Under the pieces are notes generated by a model. It was not told the origin of the DNA. It saw only the letters and a list, made by a program, of their open reading frames with translations, and did no database searches. A stretch of 58,676 nt of DNA from SVQP01 sp045594705 (GTDB lineage: Bacteria > Bacillota > Clostridia > Oscillospirales > CAG-272): assembly GCA_045594705.1 (NCBI GenBank), contig JAZNZB010000052.1:1-58676 (forward strand), in the 5' to 3' direction. Position numbers and translations under genes: made by a program. Shown in pieces: positions 17,174-26,160 of this stretch (positions are counted from its first letter, which is position 1; the number at the start of each line of letters is the position of its first letter).

Positions 17174-17845
17174 ATGAGGAATACTATGGATAAAAGAAAA
17201 ATCGTTCCGTCATTTTGGCCGTTTTTCAAAGAACGTGGCTACAAAAAAAGAGGGACTTCTCAGTTTTATAAAATCGAGAATGACATTGCGTTCTGCTTCT
17301 TATTCGAACGCCCCAGCATTATTGTTTACCCGACATATTACATCTGGCCTTTGTATCTCCCCAAAGATTACGTGTCAATTGGCTATGGAAACAGATTGTA
17401 CGATCATCTGCACGGAGCTTCGGCGTATAGTTTGTGGGAGGGCGATGAAGCTTTCGCTCCATGGTGCGAAAAGGTAAAAGAATGTCTGGATACTACGATC
17501 TTTCCTTTTTACGAATCCATCAATTCTCCCGAAAAGTTGTGGCAGTTTATAAATCAAGAGGATTTTCATCCATTCCCGAAATACTTTATGACCCAACCAC
17601 AATTTGTTACGGAACTGCAAATGTATACTGCGTGTTATATGGGCGATATGGAGAGTGCGCGAAAATATTATGATCTTCTTGTTGCCGAATCGAGTCATTA
17701 CCCGTATTTCTTTAATGAAAGCCACAGCCAATGGGAAGAAATAATCAATATGTCCCAAGATGTTCGAGAGGCGTTCTTTAGAGATACGATTAAGAAGAAT
17801 ACGGAAGCATTTGGATTAGCGCGTAACAGGGGACGTTTAACGTGA
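17174..17845 (+). CDS. DUF4304-like protein of unknown function
   Basis: 223 aa, cytoplasmic. The N-terminus (IVPSFWPFFKERGYKKRGTSQFYKIEND) resembles DUF4304 proteins, small genes often found in defence or polymorphic-toxin neighbourhoods, but the match is by eye. The rest is helical and aromatic-rich. Two starts are possible: ATG 17174, or ATG 17186, which has GAGG six nt upstream and may be the true one. The last codons (RNRGRLT, stop at 17843) lie inside REP element R5, so the native end was probably overwritten. It is flanked by 64-bp direct repeats, like a cassette. Confidence 0.75.
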   Translation: MRNTMDKRKIVPSFWPFFKERGYKKRGTSQFYKIENDIAFCFLFERPSIIVYPTYYIWPLYLPKDYVSIGYGNRLYDHLHGASAYSLWEGDEAFAPWCEKVKECLDTTIFPFYESINSPEKLWQFINQEDFHPFPKYFMTQPQFVTELQMYTACYMGDMESARKYYDLLVAESSHYPYFFNESHSQWEEIINMSQDVREAFFRDTIKKNTEAFGLARNRGRLT

Positions 17846-17860
17846 AAACCGTCCCTGTGC
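17823..17860. repeat. REP-like palindrome R5 (shortened)
   Basis: GTAACAGGGGACG then AACCGTCCCTGTGC around a short centre. It supplies the stop codon of the preceding gene. Confidence 0.75.
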
Positions 17861-17874
17861 AGAGTGACAAAACG

Positions 17875-17913
17875 GCGCATCACAAAGCCCAAACGTAACT
17901 GGGCGTGATGCGC
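17875..17913. repeat. stem-loop R6
   Basis: GCGCATCAC pairs with GTGATGCGC (17875-17883, 17905-17913), with an inner GCCCA / TGGGC. It borders the second 64-bp repeat. Confidence 0.75.
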
Positions 17914-17968
17914 GAAGCAACAATTTTTAAGCAAAATCAAACTGCACAGAGAACCGCCCCCTGTGCTC
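17905..17968 (+). repeat. 64-bp direct repeat, copy 2
   Basis: One mismatch to 17059-17122. It contains the half REP GCACAGAGAACCG...CTGTGC at 17944-17966. Confidence 0.93.
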
Positions 17969-17993
17969 CCTAAATGAACGGAGGAATGACAAT

Positions 17994-18227
17994 ATGAAAT
18001 CATTTCTGAATTTACTAAAATGGCTGGGGATTTCAATACTTTTTTATCCATTGCTTTTGCTTCTTGCATTCCTTGAAAATAATGGAAACGTCGGCGGCCT
18101 GTTTTGGTTGGAAATTTTCATAATTGCCATGGTTGTTGGAGTATTGCTCTTTCTCTTTTGCGATTTTGAATTGGCAAAAAAAATCAAAAATGCAATAAAA
18201 AAAGCAAAAAATAAAAATGATCAATAG
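17994..18227 (+). CDS. small two-span membrane protein
   Basis: 77 aa. Two hydrophobic segments (about 8-27 and 38-57) and a strongly basic, Lys-rich C-terminal tail (KKIKNAIKKAKNKND). Good ribosome binding site GGAGGAATGAC. AT-rich. Follows the second 64-bp repeat directly. Function unknown; the tail would face the cytoplasm by the positive-inside rule. Confidence 0.72.
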   Translation: MKSFLNLLKWLGISILFYPLLLLLAFLENNGNVGGLFWLEIFIIAMVVGVLLFLFCDFELAKKIKNAIKKAKNKNDQ

Positions 18228-18246
18228 GCGTTGAAATCAAGTATAG

Positions 18247-18266
18247 CAAGGGCCTTTCCCCTGTTA
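18247..18266. repeat. degenerate REP half element
   Basis: GGCCTTTCCCCTGTTAC resembles the right arm of the REP-like family. It marks the right edge of the island. Confidence 0.4.
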
Positions 18267-18319
18267 CTGGCACTTTATAAAAGCCGAGAATTATGCCCAA
18301 TATAAGCAGAAAATCCCCC

Positions 18320-18348
18320 TTGACCGAAGGATTGAAACATGATATAAT
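18320..18348 (+). promoter_or_regulatory. SigA promoter of lacZ
   Basis: TTGACC (18320-18325), 17 nt, TATAAT (18343-18348), 36 nt before the start. Confidence 0.88.
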
Positions 18349-18384
18349 ACAAAGGACAACAACACCGAAAGGAAGGCAAATTTT

Positions 18385-21300
18385 ATGGATCTGACCTACC
18401 ATCTTTCCTACGACGTTCTGCACAAGGGGACCCTCTCTCCCCGTGCTTATTTTATTCCCTATCACTCTGCCGACGCGGCTGCACGCGATCTGCGCGCCCA
18501 AAGCCAGCACTTTGTCAGCTTGAACGGTGATTGGGACTTTTTGTTTTATTCGACCTGTCAAGAGCTCCCTGACATTACCGCTGCAGGATATCCCGACAAG
18601 ATGCCCGACAAGATCGAGGTGCCCCGCTCCTGGCAGACCATGCTTGGCCGTGGCTACGACACCCCCAACTACACCAACGTGACCTATCCCTTCCCGATAG
18701 ATCCCCCTCACATCCCCGAAAATAACCCCTGCGGCGTTTATATGCGCGATTTCTACGTGCACCCCGCCATGCTGCAAAAGACCGTATGCATCAATTTTGA
18801 GGGCGTGGACTCCTGCTTCTACCTCTTTGTCAACAATCAGTTTGCCGCCTACAGCCAGGTCAGCCACATGACAAGCGAGATCGATATCACCCCCTATCTG
18901 CACGAGGGTGTCAACTCACTCAAGGTGCTGGTTTACAAGTGGTGCGAGGCAAGCTACCTCGAGGATCAGGACAAGTTCCGCTGGTCGGGCATTTTCCGCG
19001 ACGTCTATCTGCTTTTGCGCGATCCCGTGCATATCGTGGATATTTACAATCACCCCAAGGTAGCTGACGATTTTGCAAGCGCAGAGCTCTCTTGCGAGCT
19101 GACGCTTTCGGGCAAGGCGCAGCTGTCCTATTCCCTATCCGCTCCCGACGGTGCAACTGTGGCCTCGGGCAGCCTGATGGCAGACGGCGAGGCCGAGATC
19201 AAAATCTCTGTTGACACCCCCGAATTGTGGTGCGACGAGATCCCCAATCTCTACACCCTGCACCTGCACACAGGCAGCGAATTCATTGATATTCCCGTAG
19301 GCTTCAAGCACGTGCGTATTGCCGACAGCGTGCTGTATATCAACGGGCAGAAGGTCAAGGCCAAGGGCGTCAACCGCCACGACAGCCATCCCGTGCTGGG
19401 CTCGACCACGCCCATGGATCACATGATCCGCGATCTGATGATTATGAAGCAGCACAATATCAACACCGTGCGCACCAGCCACTACCCCAACGATCCGAGA
19501 TTCTTGACGCTTTGCGACCGCTACGGCTTTTACGTGGTGGACGAGGCAGATCTTGAGACACACGGCATGGCCATGGTGGGCAGATGGGACGAGCTTTCCG
19601 ACTCCCCCGACTGGACCGAGAGCTACGTGGATCGCGCACAGCGCATGATGGAGCGCGACAAGAACCACGCTTGCGTGCTGATGTGGTCGGTTGGTAACGA
19701 AATGGGCGTTGGCCGCAACCATGAGGCTATGGCAGACTACTACCACAGCCGTATGCCCGGTTGCCTTGTGCACTGGGAGGACAAATCCCGCCGCAATACC
19801 GATCATATCCGCACCATTTACAAGGATAAGACCGACGAGGAGATCCGCGAGCTTGTCAAGGATGATCATCTTGATATTGAGAGCCGCATGTACCCCGAGC
19901 TTGCCGAGATCAAGGACGTATATTTCGACCGAAAGCTGTTCTCCAAGCCCCTGTTCCTTTGCGAATACTCCCACGCCATGGGCAACGGCCCCGGATGCCT
20001 TGCCGATTACTGGGATCTGATCTACACGCACGACTCGTTCTTTGGCGGCTGCGTTTGGGAATTCATTGACCACGCGTGCGCCATCGGAGACGTTTATACC
20101 AACCCCAAATTCCGCTATGGCGGGGACTTTGGCGACACCCCGCACGACGGCAACTTCTGCACCGACGGCCTGGTCTATCCCGATCGCCGTCCGCATACGG
20201 GTCTTTTGGAATACAAGCAGGTCATCAAGCCCTTCCGTGCCACCTTTGATCAAAGCACGGGAACGCTGACGCTGACCAATCTGCGCTACTTCACCTCGCT
20301 TTGTGACCTTGACCTGCATTGGAAACTGGAGTGCCGCGGCAAGGTAGTCGCTTGCGGCAATATCCCCGCGCCCGACGTCGCTCCCCAGACAAGCGCAGAT
20401 TTCCATCTTGATACCGACGCACCCCTTTCGGATTGCGCATACCTGACCGTCACCATGACCCAAAACACCGACAAGGTATGGGCGGCTGCAGGCCACGAGG
20501 TTGGCTTTGCGCAGTTTGAGATTGAGACTCCCTCCACGGAAAAAGCACCGCTGGGCACAAAGGCCTCACCTTATGCATTCGTCAAGGCGACACAGGAGGA
20601 CGATAAGATCACCGTGACCACCGCAAATACGGTTTACACATTCAAGGGCGGCTTGATCGCAGGCATTTGCGATCACGGAAAGCAGCTGCTGACCTCTCCC
20701 ATGACGCCTACCGTCTGGCGCGCGCCCACAGATAACGACAGAAATATCCGTAACGACTGGCAGCGTCTTGGACTGCATACCGCAACCGTGGCCTGCACGG
20801 GCTGCGAGATTGCTGAGCAGACTGATGCGCTCGTCAAGGTCAAGGCAACCGTGACGCTTGGCAACGAGGGCGCTGAGCCGATCGCCAAGATGTATGCAAC
20901 CTACACTGTATACGCCGAGGAGGGCTTAGCTGTCGATATCGACACCGAGATCCGCGAGGATCTGCCTCACCTGCCTCGCTTTGGCCTGCAGTTTACCATG
21001 CCCGAGGGCACCGAAAACCTGACCTACTTTGGCAGAGGCCCCGTGGAAGCCTATGCGGATAAGCATCACGCTTCTCACGTAGGGCTATTCCGCACCACCG
21101 CCACCGACAATCACGAGCCCTACGTTTTCCCCCAGGAAAACGGCGCGCACGCGGACACCCGCTGGGCCTGCTTCTCTTCTCTGGTTGGCCATGGCATCGC
21201 GGCCTTGTCCACGTCTCGCGCGTTCAGCTTCAACTGCTCGCACTTCACGCCTGCACAGCTGACCGAGACCGCGCACAACGACGAGCTCGTTCCGCTTGCA

Positions 21301-21471
21301 GAAACGGTCGTCAACCTTGACTACCGCCACGACGGCATCGGCTCCAACTCCTGCGGCCCGGCTCTTCTCCCCAAGTGGCAGTTTGCGGAAAAGAAGTTCA
21401 CCTTCACGCTGCGCCTGCTGCCCGCATTCGTCGAAGGCATTGACATGTTTGACGAGATTGGAAGGCAATAG
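18385..21471 (+). CDS. lacZ: beta-galactosidase, GH2
   Basis: 1028 aa, close to E. coli LacZ (1024). Five-domain GH2 layout: jelly roll (to ~215), Ig-like (~216-310), TIM barrel (~311-600), second Ig-like, and the C-terminal beta-galactosidase small-chain domain (~745-1020). The acid/base is Glu439 in SVGNEMG and the nucleophile is Glu527 in LCEYSHAMGNG. It cleaves terminal beta-galactosides inside the cell (no signal peptide). Own promoter and terminator; no lac repressor or permease nearby. Together with galT (30290) and GH43 galactanase-like enzymes it supports galactan or galactose-glycan use. Confidence 0.97.
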   Translation: MDLTYHLSYDVLHKGTLSPRAYFIPYHSADAAARDLRAQSQHFVSLNGDWDFLFYSTCQELPDITAAGYPDKMPDKIEVPRSWQTMLGRGYDTPNYTNVTYPFPIDPPHIPENNPCGVYMRDFYVHPAMLQKTVCINFEGVDSCFYLFVNNQFAAYSQVSHMTSEIDITPYLHEGVNSLKVLVYKWCEASYLEDQDKFRWSGIFRDVYLLLRDPVHIVDIYNHPKVADDFASAELSCELTLSGKAQLSYSLSAPDGATVASGSLMADGEAEIKISVDTPELWCDEIPNLYTLHLHTGSEFIDIPVGFKHVRIADSVLYINGQKVKAKGVNRHDSHPVLGSTTPMDHMIRDLMIMKQHNINTVRTSHYPNDPRFLTLCDRYGFYVVDEADLETHGMAMVGRWDELSDSPDWTESYVDRAQRMMERDKNHACVLMWSVGNEMGVGRNHEAMADYYHSRMPGCLVHWEDKSRRNTDHIRTIYKDKTDEEIRELVKDDHLDIESRMYPELAEIKDVYFDRKLFSKPLFLCEYSHAMGNGPGCLADYWDLIYTHDSFFGGCVWEFIDHACAIGDVYTNPKFRYGGDFGDTPHDGNFCTDGLVYPDRRPHTGLLEYKQVIKPFRATFDQSTGTLTLTNLRYFTSLCDLDLHWKLECRGKVVACGNIPAPDVAPQTSADFHLDTDAPLSDCAYLTVTMTQNTDKVWAAAGHEVGFAQFEIETPSTEKAPLGTKASPYAFVKATQEDDKITVTTANTVYTFKGGLIAGICDHGKQLLTSPMTPTVWRAPTDNDRNIRNDWQRLGLHTATVACTGCEIAEQTDALVKVKATVTLGNEGAEPIAKMYATYTVYAEEGLAVDIDTEIREDLPHLPRFGLQFTMPEGTENLTYFGRGPVEAYADKHHASHVGLFRTTATDNHEPYVFPQENGAHADTRWACFSSLVGHGIAALSTSRAFSFNCSHFTPAQLTETAHNDELVPLAETVVNLDYRHDGIGSNSCGPALLPKWQFAEKKFTFTLRLLPAFVEGIDMFDEIGRQ

Positions 21472-21480
21472 AATACCATA

Positions 21481-21505
21481 GGGGCGGATTTCTCCGCCCC
21501 TTTTT
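21481..21505 (+). terminator. Rho-independent terminator of lacZ
   Basis: GGGGCGGA / TCCGCCCC stem (21481-21488, 21493-21500) then five T. Confidence 0.85.
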
Positions 21506-21539
21506 CATGAGTATGCAGAATACTATGAGCCAAATCATT

Positions 21540-21655
21540 GTAGGGGAGGATATCATCCTCCCGCACGCGACCAGGCAAAAACGTGTTCGGATCTCACCAT
21601 TACGTACTCTTTTCGTGCGGGAGGATGAATTTGCTTGCAAATACTCCTCCCCTAC
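21540..21655. repeat. inverted-repeat element, GTAGGGGAGGATATCATCC family
   Basis: Left arm GTAGGGGAGGATATCATCCT... and right arm ...GGATGAA...TCCTCCCCTAC face each other across ~50 nt ending in CGTGCGGG. The right arm carries extra bases (TTTGCTTGCAAATAC) at its centre. A second copy is at 31931-32032. Looks like a non-coding MITE-like or REP-like intergenic element. Confidence 0.78.
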
Positions 21656-21678
21656 GATTGATCTTTGCGCTCACTCTT

Positions 21679-21720
21679 ATAGTAAAACCCCCGCCGAATA
21701 CTCGGCGGGAGTTTTACTAT
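21679..21720 (-). terminator. terminator of the GH99-like gene
   Basis: Long stem ATAGTAAAAC...CGCCGA / TCGGCGG...GTTTTACTAT. On the minus strand it closes with GTTTTACTAT, and its symmetry allows action both ways. Confidence 0.72.
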
Positions 21721-21731
21721 GTTTACTGTTA

Positions 21732-24326
21732 TCAATCCTTCTTTTTGCCAATGACAAGCGCGCCAAGACAAATGCAAGCAAGCAGTGCCACAGAAGCGGT
21801 CACGGATTTGCATCCGCCTTCGGCTTCGGGCTCGGTTTCCGCTGTCGATTCCTGAATCGATCCTACGGGTGCATCGGTGGTTTCACCGGGCTCAGCAGTC
21901 TCCTCTTCGGTGGTGGGAGGAGCGGGTACGGTGTTCTGCTGCGTGCTGACGTAGCTGTACTTGAATCTTGCACCGGGGGCAACGTCACCCGAAATGTAGA
22001 AGTCCATGATATCGCCCGAGAAGGTGGAATAATCGCCCTCGTCGTGAACGTTGTCTGTCCAAGCGAAATTGATGGTAAAGTCATTCCCCGAAAGACCGAG
22101 GTCACTCTTGGCTACCTTGACGGTCATGTATCTTCCGTCTACGGTGTAGGCACAATCCGCTACCTTGGTGCTCTCGTAGCCGTTACCAGAGAACTTTTCA
22201 AGCACGACGGTATCAGCAGAAGCTGCGGACTTATTGATCACGTACTCAAAGGTCTCCCAGCCCTGATTTGACTGGTCGCTGTCGATATACAGCGTCATCC
22301 ACAGGCTGTCGGTATAGGGGGTGATGTCTTCAGCACACTCAACATTGAAATACACGTACTCATCGTCACGTGCTACCTGTGCACCGATCAGATCGTTTCT
22401 GCCCGAGGTCTCTGTATACCTGTAGTTGCCGTAGCCGGAGCTCTTGCGGTCACCCGTATTGTTGGCATACGCCTCGTAATAAGGAGCAACGTCCTTCCAC
22501 TGTGCCTGACCTGCACCGAGGTCAATGGTGGCTGCAAAGCTGGGCTCGGGAATGGGATTGACACCCTTATAACGGCGGGCATAGTTGACAAACAGATAAT
22601 AATAGTGATCCTTCAATTCTCCCTTGGTAGGCTCAAGGTCGCGGGAAAATTCATTATCAAACTGGTCGACAAGTGCATTGTTGACCTGAGAATTTGCACC
22701 GCCCCAGGGATTGGGCTGACGCCATGCGTGCCATTCGTTCCAGCCGGTAACAAACAGGACCTCGGGGTCCTTTTCCAGCGCGTAATCAAACTGCTCGGAG
22801 AACTGATATCCCCACAAAGAGGCACTCGGACCTTCCTTTGCATAACGATCGGGATAGGTGGAAGTATAGGAACGTCCCATCACGTTCTCGCCGTTCATCG
22901 CCGTGATCTCGCGTGTGACGTAGTTGTGGTTGACCGCAACGCCTACCGTCATCTGCTCGATATTGCCCTTTTGAACACCCTTGTCACCCGTACGCGAATA
23001 CATGGCCTGCGGATAGGTGGACAGCCAGCCCCACTGTTTTGCGCCCGTGCCGGATACACGGTACTCGGGCTGACCCTGACGCCAAGTAAAGAAGTTCTTG
23101 ATCTCTTTTCCGATATCACCGTCGGGAACTGCATTTCGAATGCCCATCAGCATAGGCTTACTATCCCAATAGAACCACAGATCCTTGTAAAGTCCGGGCT
23201 TATAGATATCGTGATAAATGATGTTGGCTTGCGATCTTGCACCCGAATGATCGCCAAAGGGCAGCGTAAAGGAGACCTGGGGAACGTCCACGCCACCGTT
23301 CTTGAGTGCCTCCTCCCAGGTGGGATACAGCACAAGGTAGCTCTCTCTCCAGGTAAAGCCACCGTTGGTGTTATCGGTAAAGATCACATCCACGCCCGCA
23401 TTGGCCAAAAGCTCGGCCTGGCGGCGCAGCACCCAGGGATCCTCGGTGGTATAAAATCCGTAGATCGGCTCGTTCCAGAAGCAATAGTGCCCCTTCCCCT
23501 GCCATGCCACGTGATTATAATCATTCTTGGCATCCGGATACTCCTTTAAGAGCTCGGTGGTATTGACCGCGCCCTTAGAGGCAGTCTCCTTGGTATGCCA
23601 GGTCCAATAGAACATAGCCAGAGTCTTATCCTCGCGAGGTGCGCCAACGTCTGCATAGGTCAGTGAAACTCTTCCAAGCCCGTCGGTAAACACCCATGTA
23701 TCGGGCATGACCTCGGTCTGATGGCTCAGGCTTTCCTCGGGAATGACCACAGGCTCATCCGGCTCAACAATGGTCTGCGGCTCCAGCTGGAAAAAGGGCT
23801 GCTCGGGCTGCTCCACAAAGGTAACGCGCATATCCCAGTCTTTTCTGCTCTCGGAGCCGTTGGTATAAACGTAGCCGCCGTTGTCAGAATAATCCTGCAC
23901 CCAAACGCCAACCTGACCGCGCACGTCGTGAATGCGCAGGAAGTATTCGCCTGCAGGCAGCGGATCAAAGGTCAGAGCGTTGTAAGCATTGTCACGCAAA
24001 GGGTCGAAGCGCTGCGTGACCAAGGGCTCTGCAAGAATTGTGATATCATAATTGGTATCCCACGCGTAAAGACTCAGCGTAGCTGCCGAATCGGACGTAC
24101 TCCACGTAGGCATGGAGACGGAAACCTCGGTAAAAGCACCGCCAAGACCCAAGCGGATGCCGTAATCTCCGCCGACGATTTGCGGCCCTCTGCCCGTGCC
24201 CGCGCTGCTGTTTACGTTGACCACAACACCGGCTGCGAATACGGTCTGTACACCGGCCGCCGCCAGCACGGAAAGCGTCATGAGCAAGCAAAGGACACCT
24301 GCAATAATTCTTCTATTGGATTTCAT
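21732..24326 (-). CDS. large secreted GH99-like (glycosidase-type) protein, membrane-anchored
   Basis: 864 aa. Signal peptide (residues 1-~33, cleavage near VFAAG), then an N-terminal beta-sandwich (~34-180), a Pro/Glu linker, a beta/alpha-barrel region (~215-600) of the GH99/GH71-like or WbsX-like type with the hallmark GWNEW near residue 527, a C-terminal sugar-binding-like beta domain (~620-790, DDEYVYFNVECAEDITPY), a Pro/Thr/Glu linker, and one transmembrane segment ending in GKKKD. It therefore sits on the outside, tethered to the membrane. GH99 members are endo-acting mannosidases; the match here is only by overall pattern, so the substrate is open. ATG 24326 follows AAGGAGG. Own promoter and terminator. 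Confidence 0.85.
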   Translation of the reverse strand: MKSNRRIIAGVLCLLMTLSVLAAAGVQTVFAAGVVVNVNSSAGTGRGPQIVGGDYGIRLGLGGAFTEVSVSMPTWSTSDSAATLSLYAWDTNYDITILAEPLVTQRFDPLRDNAYNALTFDPLPAGEYFLRIHDVRGQVGVWVQDYSDNGGYVYTNGSESRKDWDMRVTFVEQPEQPFFQLEPQTIVEPDEPVVIPEESLSHQTEVMPDTWVFTDGLGRVSLTYADVGAPREDKTLAMFYWTWHTKETASKGAVNTTELLKEYPDAKNDYNHVAWQGKGHYCFWNEPIYGFYTTEDPWVLRRQAELLANAGVDVIFTDNTNGGFTWRESYLVLYPTWEEALKNGGVDVPQVSFTLPFGDHSGARSQANIIYHDIYKPGLYKDLWFYWDSKPMLMGIRNAVPDGDIGKEIKNFFTWRQGQPEYRVSGTGAKQWGWLSTYPQAMYSRTGDKGVQKGNIEQMTVGVAVNHNYVTREITAMNGENVMGRSYTSTYPDRYAKEGPSASLWGYQFSEQFDYALEKDPEVLFVTGWNEWHAWRQPNPWGGANSQVNNALVDQFDNEFSRDLEPTKGELKDHYYYLFVNYARRYKGVNPIPEPSFAATIDLGAGQAQWKDVAPYYEAYANNTGDRKSSGYGNYRYTETSGRNDLIGAQVARDDEYVYFNVECAEDITPYTDSLWMTLYIDSDQSNQGWETFEYVINKSAASADTVVLEKFSGNGYESTKVADCAYTVDGRYMTVKVAKSDLGLSGNDFTINFAWTDNVHDEGDYSTFSGDIMDFYISGDVAPGARFKYSYVSTQQNTVPAPPTTEEETAEPGETTDAPVGSIQESTAETEPEAEGGCKSVTASVALLACICLGALVIGKKKD

Positions 24327-24364
24327 AGAATACCTCCTTTTCATAATTGGGGGTCGTTGGACAA

Positions 24365-24393
24365 ATTATACCATAAAATCCGCCGCGCGTCAA
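24365..24393 (-). promoter_or_regulatory. SigA promoter of the GH99-like gene
   Basis: Minus strand TTGACG (24393-24388), 17 nt, TATAAT (24370-24365) preceded by TGG. Confidence 0.85.
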
Positions 24394-24422
24394 TAGATTT
24401 GCACAAGATTCACAAGACAAGA

Positions 24423-24455
24423 AAACTCCAACAGCATTGACGTCTGTTGGAGTTT
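24423..24455 (-). terminator. terminator of the hisS operon
   Basis: 12-bp perfect stem AAACTCCAACAG / CTGTTGGAGTTT (24423-24434, 24444-24455) just after the fused gene; on the minus strand it ends in GTTTTC. Confidence 0.7.
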
Positions 24456-24462
24456 CCTTTAT

Positions 24463-26160
24463 TTATCGAAAAATACAAATGATCAGATAGATCAGCACGC
24501 ACAAAATTGCGCCGGGCGAAGCAAATGCAAGGCCGATATGCTTGACAATTGCGCCAAAGCTCAGCTTGCTTGCAGGCTTATATGCATCCGATGCGTTATG
24601 CTTGGCATAAGAACGGTACAGTCTGCTGCTCTCGCCGCAGAAAACGGCCAAGCACAAGAGCAGTGCGGCGATCATTAGGATCAAAAACAGTGTGGTGGCA
24701 CTCTGCGTGACGTAAAAATCCGCAAAGCCGCTCTGCCCGAACAGGCAAAACAGATTGTACAGCAAATGCACGATCATGGTGCAAAATACCGAACGGGTGG
24801 CATACATGGTCAAAGCCAGAATCACGCCTGCAAACAGGTATACAGGCATCGCAGACAAGTTGAAATGCAGCATGGAGAACAGTATCGAGCTGACCGCCAC
24901 TGCGCAGATCACACCCCTGCCCTCAAATTCTGCACACAGCATACTGCGATAAATGATCTCCTCGCAAATCGCGGGCAATATCGCATATGCCAGGATCAGA
25001 TAAAGCATGCCGGCCATGGTGCCGTCGTGCCTGGAGGTGAACGTATCATAGAGCACAAAGCTCTGTCCCTCACTCAGACTTCCCATCAGAACACTGAGCA
25101 AAAAGCAGCCCGTGATCAAAGCACCCGCTGCACTTACCACAATGAAAATATGATCGGGCTTGGGCGGTGCAAACCGCAAGCGCTTTGCATAATCCTTTCC
25201 GCGGAAGCGGAAAAAGAGATATCCGGGAATGATAAAGATCAGAATCTGCAACAGCACCACGGCCAAGTACTCATTGCTGCGATCAAGCAGCAGCGTATCG
25301 ATCAGGCGCGAGAGCAACAACAGCACGAAATTGGCAAGCACCAATAGTGCCACAGGGTCAAAGGGCAGCTTTCCAAGCAGCGGAATTCTCTTCCATCTGT
25401 ACATAAATCGCTGCCACTGCAAATTGTCATCGCCATACCCTTGCTGCTCTTCAGCCTCGTCCGGCTCCCATGTGTCGTCGCTTTGCTCCCCATAATCCTC
25501 ATCGGCAGATAGGGAGGGCTGATCGTATGCGTATTCACTGTCGTTGATAATGGTCTGGGCGGGATCATCCAAAAGATCCTTTTGCTCCTGCGTATCCACG
25601 CGTCTCTCCCCCTTTTCCGTGATGATGCGATTGACGGGTATATCGTAGTCTCCGTGCGGCAGCGTGTCGGTCACGCTCACGTCAAACGCGGCGCAAGCTG
25701 TCACACCGCCAAAATCGGCCAGAAAACGATCGTAATAGCCCTTTCCGTAGCCAATTCTGTACCCCTCGGCATCCACAGCCAGTGCAGGCACAATGCAAAG
25801 CGCACTCCCTGTGCTCTGCCATGGTAAGCATTCGGGGTCCGGCTCTAAAATTCCAAAGCTTCCGCGCGTCAGTCTTTCGGGTGCATCCACCGCAAAGAAT
25901 GCCATGCGCCCCGATTTGTCAAGACATCTCGGATACGCAACGACCTTGCCCTTCTGCCACGCATCGGCCGCCACGGCCGACAGATCAAGCTCGCTGCCGC
26001 GCGCAGCATACAAAAGCACGCAATCCGATTGCGTATACGCATCGGATGCCAGAATCTGCGCACAGATGCGCGCATTCTGCTCTGCGCGCTGCTCTGGCGT
26101 CATCCCGTCACGCAGATTTGCAAAGCGTGCACGAAGCTCTCTTTTTTTGGTGTCGATCAT
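24463..26160 (-). CDS. fusion: 5-formyltetrahydrofolate cyclo-ligase + CPBP intramembrane protease
   Basis: 565 aa. Residues 1-~190 are 5-FTHF cyclo-ligase (MTHFS): RAEQNARICAQIL, then the nucleotide/substrate loop RIGYGKGYYDRFL. This enzyme turns 5-formyl-THF into 5,10-methenyl-THF using ATP. Residues ~195-265 are an acidic linker. Residues ~275-565 are a CPBP (Abi, type II CAAX-like) membrane protease with about eight spans, motif EEIIYR (Glu400, Glu401, Arg405) and His in FSMLHF and VHLLYN. Both halves look intact and share one frame with no stop, so this is a real fusion unless there is a sequencing error at the junction. Start ATG 26160 overlaps the DJ-1 stop as ATGA. Confidence 0.9.
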   Translation of the reverse strand: MIDTKKRELRARFANLRDGMTPEQRAEQNARICAQILASDAYTQSDCVLLYAARGSELDLSAVAADAWQKGKVVAYPRCLDKSGRMAFFAVDAPERLTRGSFGILEPDPECLPWQSTGSALCIVPALAVDAEGYRIGYGKGYYDRFLADFGGVTACAAFDVSVTDTLPHGDYDIPVNRIITEKGERRVDTQEQKDLLDDPAQTIINDSEYAYDQPSLSADEDYGEQSDDTWEPDEAEEQQGYGDDNLQWQRFMYRWKRIPLLGKLPFDPVALLVLANFVLLLLSRLIDTLLLDRSNEYLAVVLLQILIFIIPGYLFFRFRGKDYAKRLRFAPPKPDHIFIVVSAAGALITGCFLLSVLMGSLSEGQSFVLYDTFTSRHDGTMAGMLYLILAYAILPAICEEIIYRSMLCAEFEGRGVICAVAVSSILFSMLHFNLSAMPVYLFAGVILALTMYATRSVFCTMIVHLLYNLFCLFGQSGFADFYVTQSATTLFLILMIAALLLCLAVFCGESSRLYRSYAKHNASDAYKPASKLSFGAIVKHIGLAFASPGAILCVLIYLIICIFR

